From Amorphochlora amoebiformis (Eukaryota > Cercozoa > Chlorarachniophyceae), in assembly GCA_054601695.1 (NCBI GenBank), contig BAAHQB010000234.1, forward strand, positions 241,615-305,614: a stretch of DNA of 64,000 nt. The letters are read 5' to 3'. The position numbers and the translations under genes are program-made. Numbering within the stretch: the stretch's first letter is position 1; every line of letters begins with the position of its first letter. The notes under the pieces are model-generated. The model had not been told where the DNA came from, made no database searches, and was given only the letters and a program-made list of their open reading frames with translations. Shown piece after piece: positions 63,186 to 64,000 of this stretch.

Positions 63186-64000
63186 TTAGGGGGTCGGGTT
63201 AGGGTTAGGGTTAGGGTTAGGGTTAGGGTTAGGGTTAGGGTTAGGGTTAGGGTTAGGGTTAGGGTTAGGGTTAGGGTTAGGGTTAGGGTTAGGGTTAGGG
63301 TTAGGGTTAGGGTTCGGGTTAGGGTTAGGGTGTCGGGTTAGGGTTAGGGTTAGGGTTAGGGTTAGGGTTAGGGTTAGGGTTCGGGTTAGGGTTAGGGTTA
63401 GGGTTAGGGTTAGGGTTAGGGTTAGGGTTAGGGTTAGGGTTAGGGTTAGGGTTAGGGTTAGGGTTAGGGTTAGGGTTCGGGTTAGGGTTAGGGTTAGGGT
63501 GTCGGGTTAGGGTTAGGGTGTCGGGTTAGGGTTAGGGTTAGGGTGTCGGGTTAGGGTTAGGGTTAGGGTTAGGGTTAGGGTTAGGGTTAGGGTTAGGGTT
63601 AGGGTTAGGGTTAGGGTTAGGGTTAGGGTTAGGGTTAGGGTTAGGGTTAGGGTTAGGGTTAGGGTTAGGGTTAGGGTTAGGGTTAGGGTTAGGGTTAGGG
63701 TTAGGGTTAGGGTTAGGGTTAGGGTTAGGGTTAGGGTTAGGGTTAGGGTTAGGGTTAGGGTTAGGGTTAGGGTTAGGGTTAGGGTTAGGGTTAGGGTTAG
63801 GGTTAGGGTTAGGGTTAGGGTTAGGGTTAGGGTTAGGGTTAGGGTTAGGGTTAGGGTTAGGGTTAGGGTTAGGGTTAGGGTTAGGGTTAGGGTTAGGGTT
63901 AGGGTTAGGGTTAGGGTTAGGGTTAGGGTTAGGGTTAGGGTTAGGGTTAGGGTTAGGGTTAGGGTTAGGGTTAGGGTTAGGGTTAGGGTTAGGGTTAGCA
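63186..64000 (+). repeat. Terminal telomere, (TTAGGG)n
   Basis: About 0.8 kb of TTAGGG, perfect from about 63,550 to 63,996, with the G-rich strand running 5'->3' to the window edge, the orientation of a right-hand chromosome end. The last bases (TTAGCA) break the repeat, perhaps an assembly-edge error. Confidence 0.97.

Overview
This is a eukaryotic, intron-dense chromosome end. The right edge (about 63,186-64,000) is an almost pure TTAGGG array whose G-rich strand runs 5'->3' toward base 64,000, as at the right-hand tip of a chromosome. The TTAGGG telomere, many short exons, tiny intergenic spacers and animal/fungal-type proteins (NSD/ASH1-like methyltransferase, DDX42-like helicase, CHMP4) suggest a unicellular opisthokont, perhaps ichthyosporean-like. 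That placement is inference; no rRNA or other diagnostic marker is present.

Layout: 1-1,951 holds mobile-element debris (integrase-tail ORF with a 225-bp tandem duplication, and a broken PIF/Harbinger transposase). 2,649 to about 21.5 kb (+) is a TPR plus SET lysine-methyltransferase gene in about 30 small exons. 23.9-25.5 kb is a CTAG-rich convergent spacer. 25,548-26,495 (-) is a four-exon CHMP4/SNF7 ESCRT-III gene, divergent by 203 bp from 26,699-34,314 (+), an 11-exon PHD-AWS-SET (NSD/ASH1-like) histone methyltransferase. After another CTAG-rich spacer, 35,395-40,618 (+) is a seven-exon type I membrane protein of unknown family. 41,289-59,068 (-) is a 27-exon DDX42-like DEAD-box helicase carrying an unusual W/Y-rich N-terminal domain. 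It is divergent by 178 bp from 59,247-62,558 (+), a seven-exon PAH-domain (Sin3-like) gene. A CTAG-rich spacer and variant telomeric repeats then lead to the telomere.

Almost all remaining DNA is intronic and made of microsatellites, mainly (TA)n, and minisatellites. I assembled the exons by hand from conserved protein motifs, GT/AG borders and intron-phase agreement. The CHMP4, NSD-like, DDX42-like, PAH and membrane-protein models each close to whole codons with a start and a stop (239, 734, 890, 607 and 256 or 258 codons). The TPR-SET model keeps phase over most exons but has unresolved joins.

Two patterns stand out. First, the segment holding an intron-exon border is itself tandemly duplicated at a dozen or so exons, leaving decoy splice sites beside intact ones. 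Second, CTAG-dense DNA lies at gene 3' ends and is nearly absent from the two divergent promoters. The gene set leans toward chromatin and RNA (two SET enzymes, a PAH corepressor-like protein, a spliceosomal-type helicase), but I see no evidence that the genes are functionally coupled beyond shared promoters.
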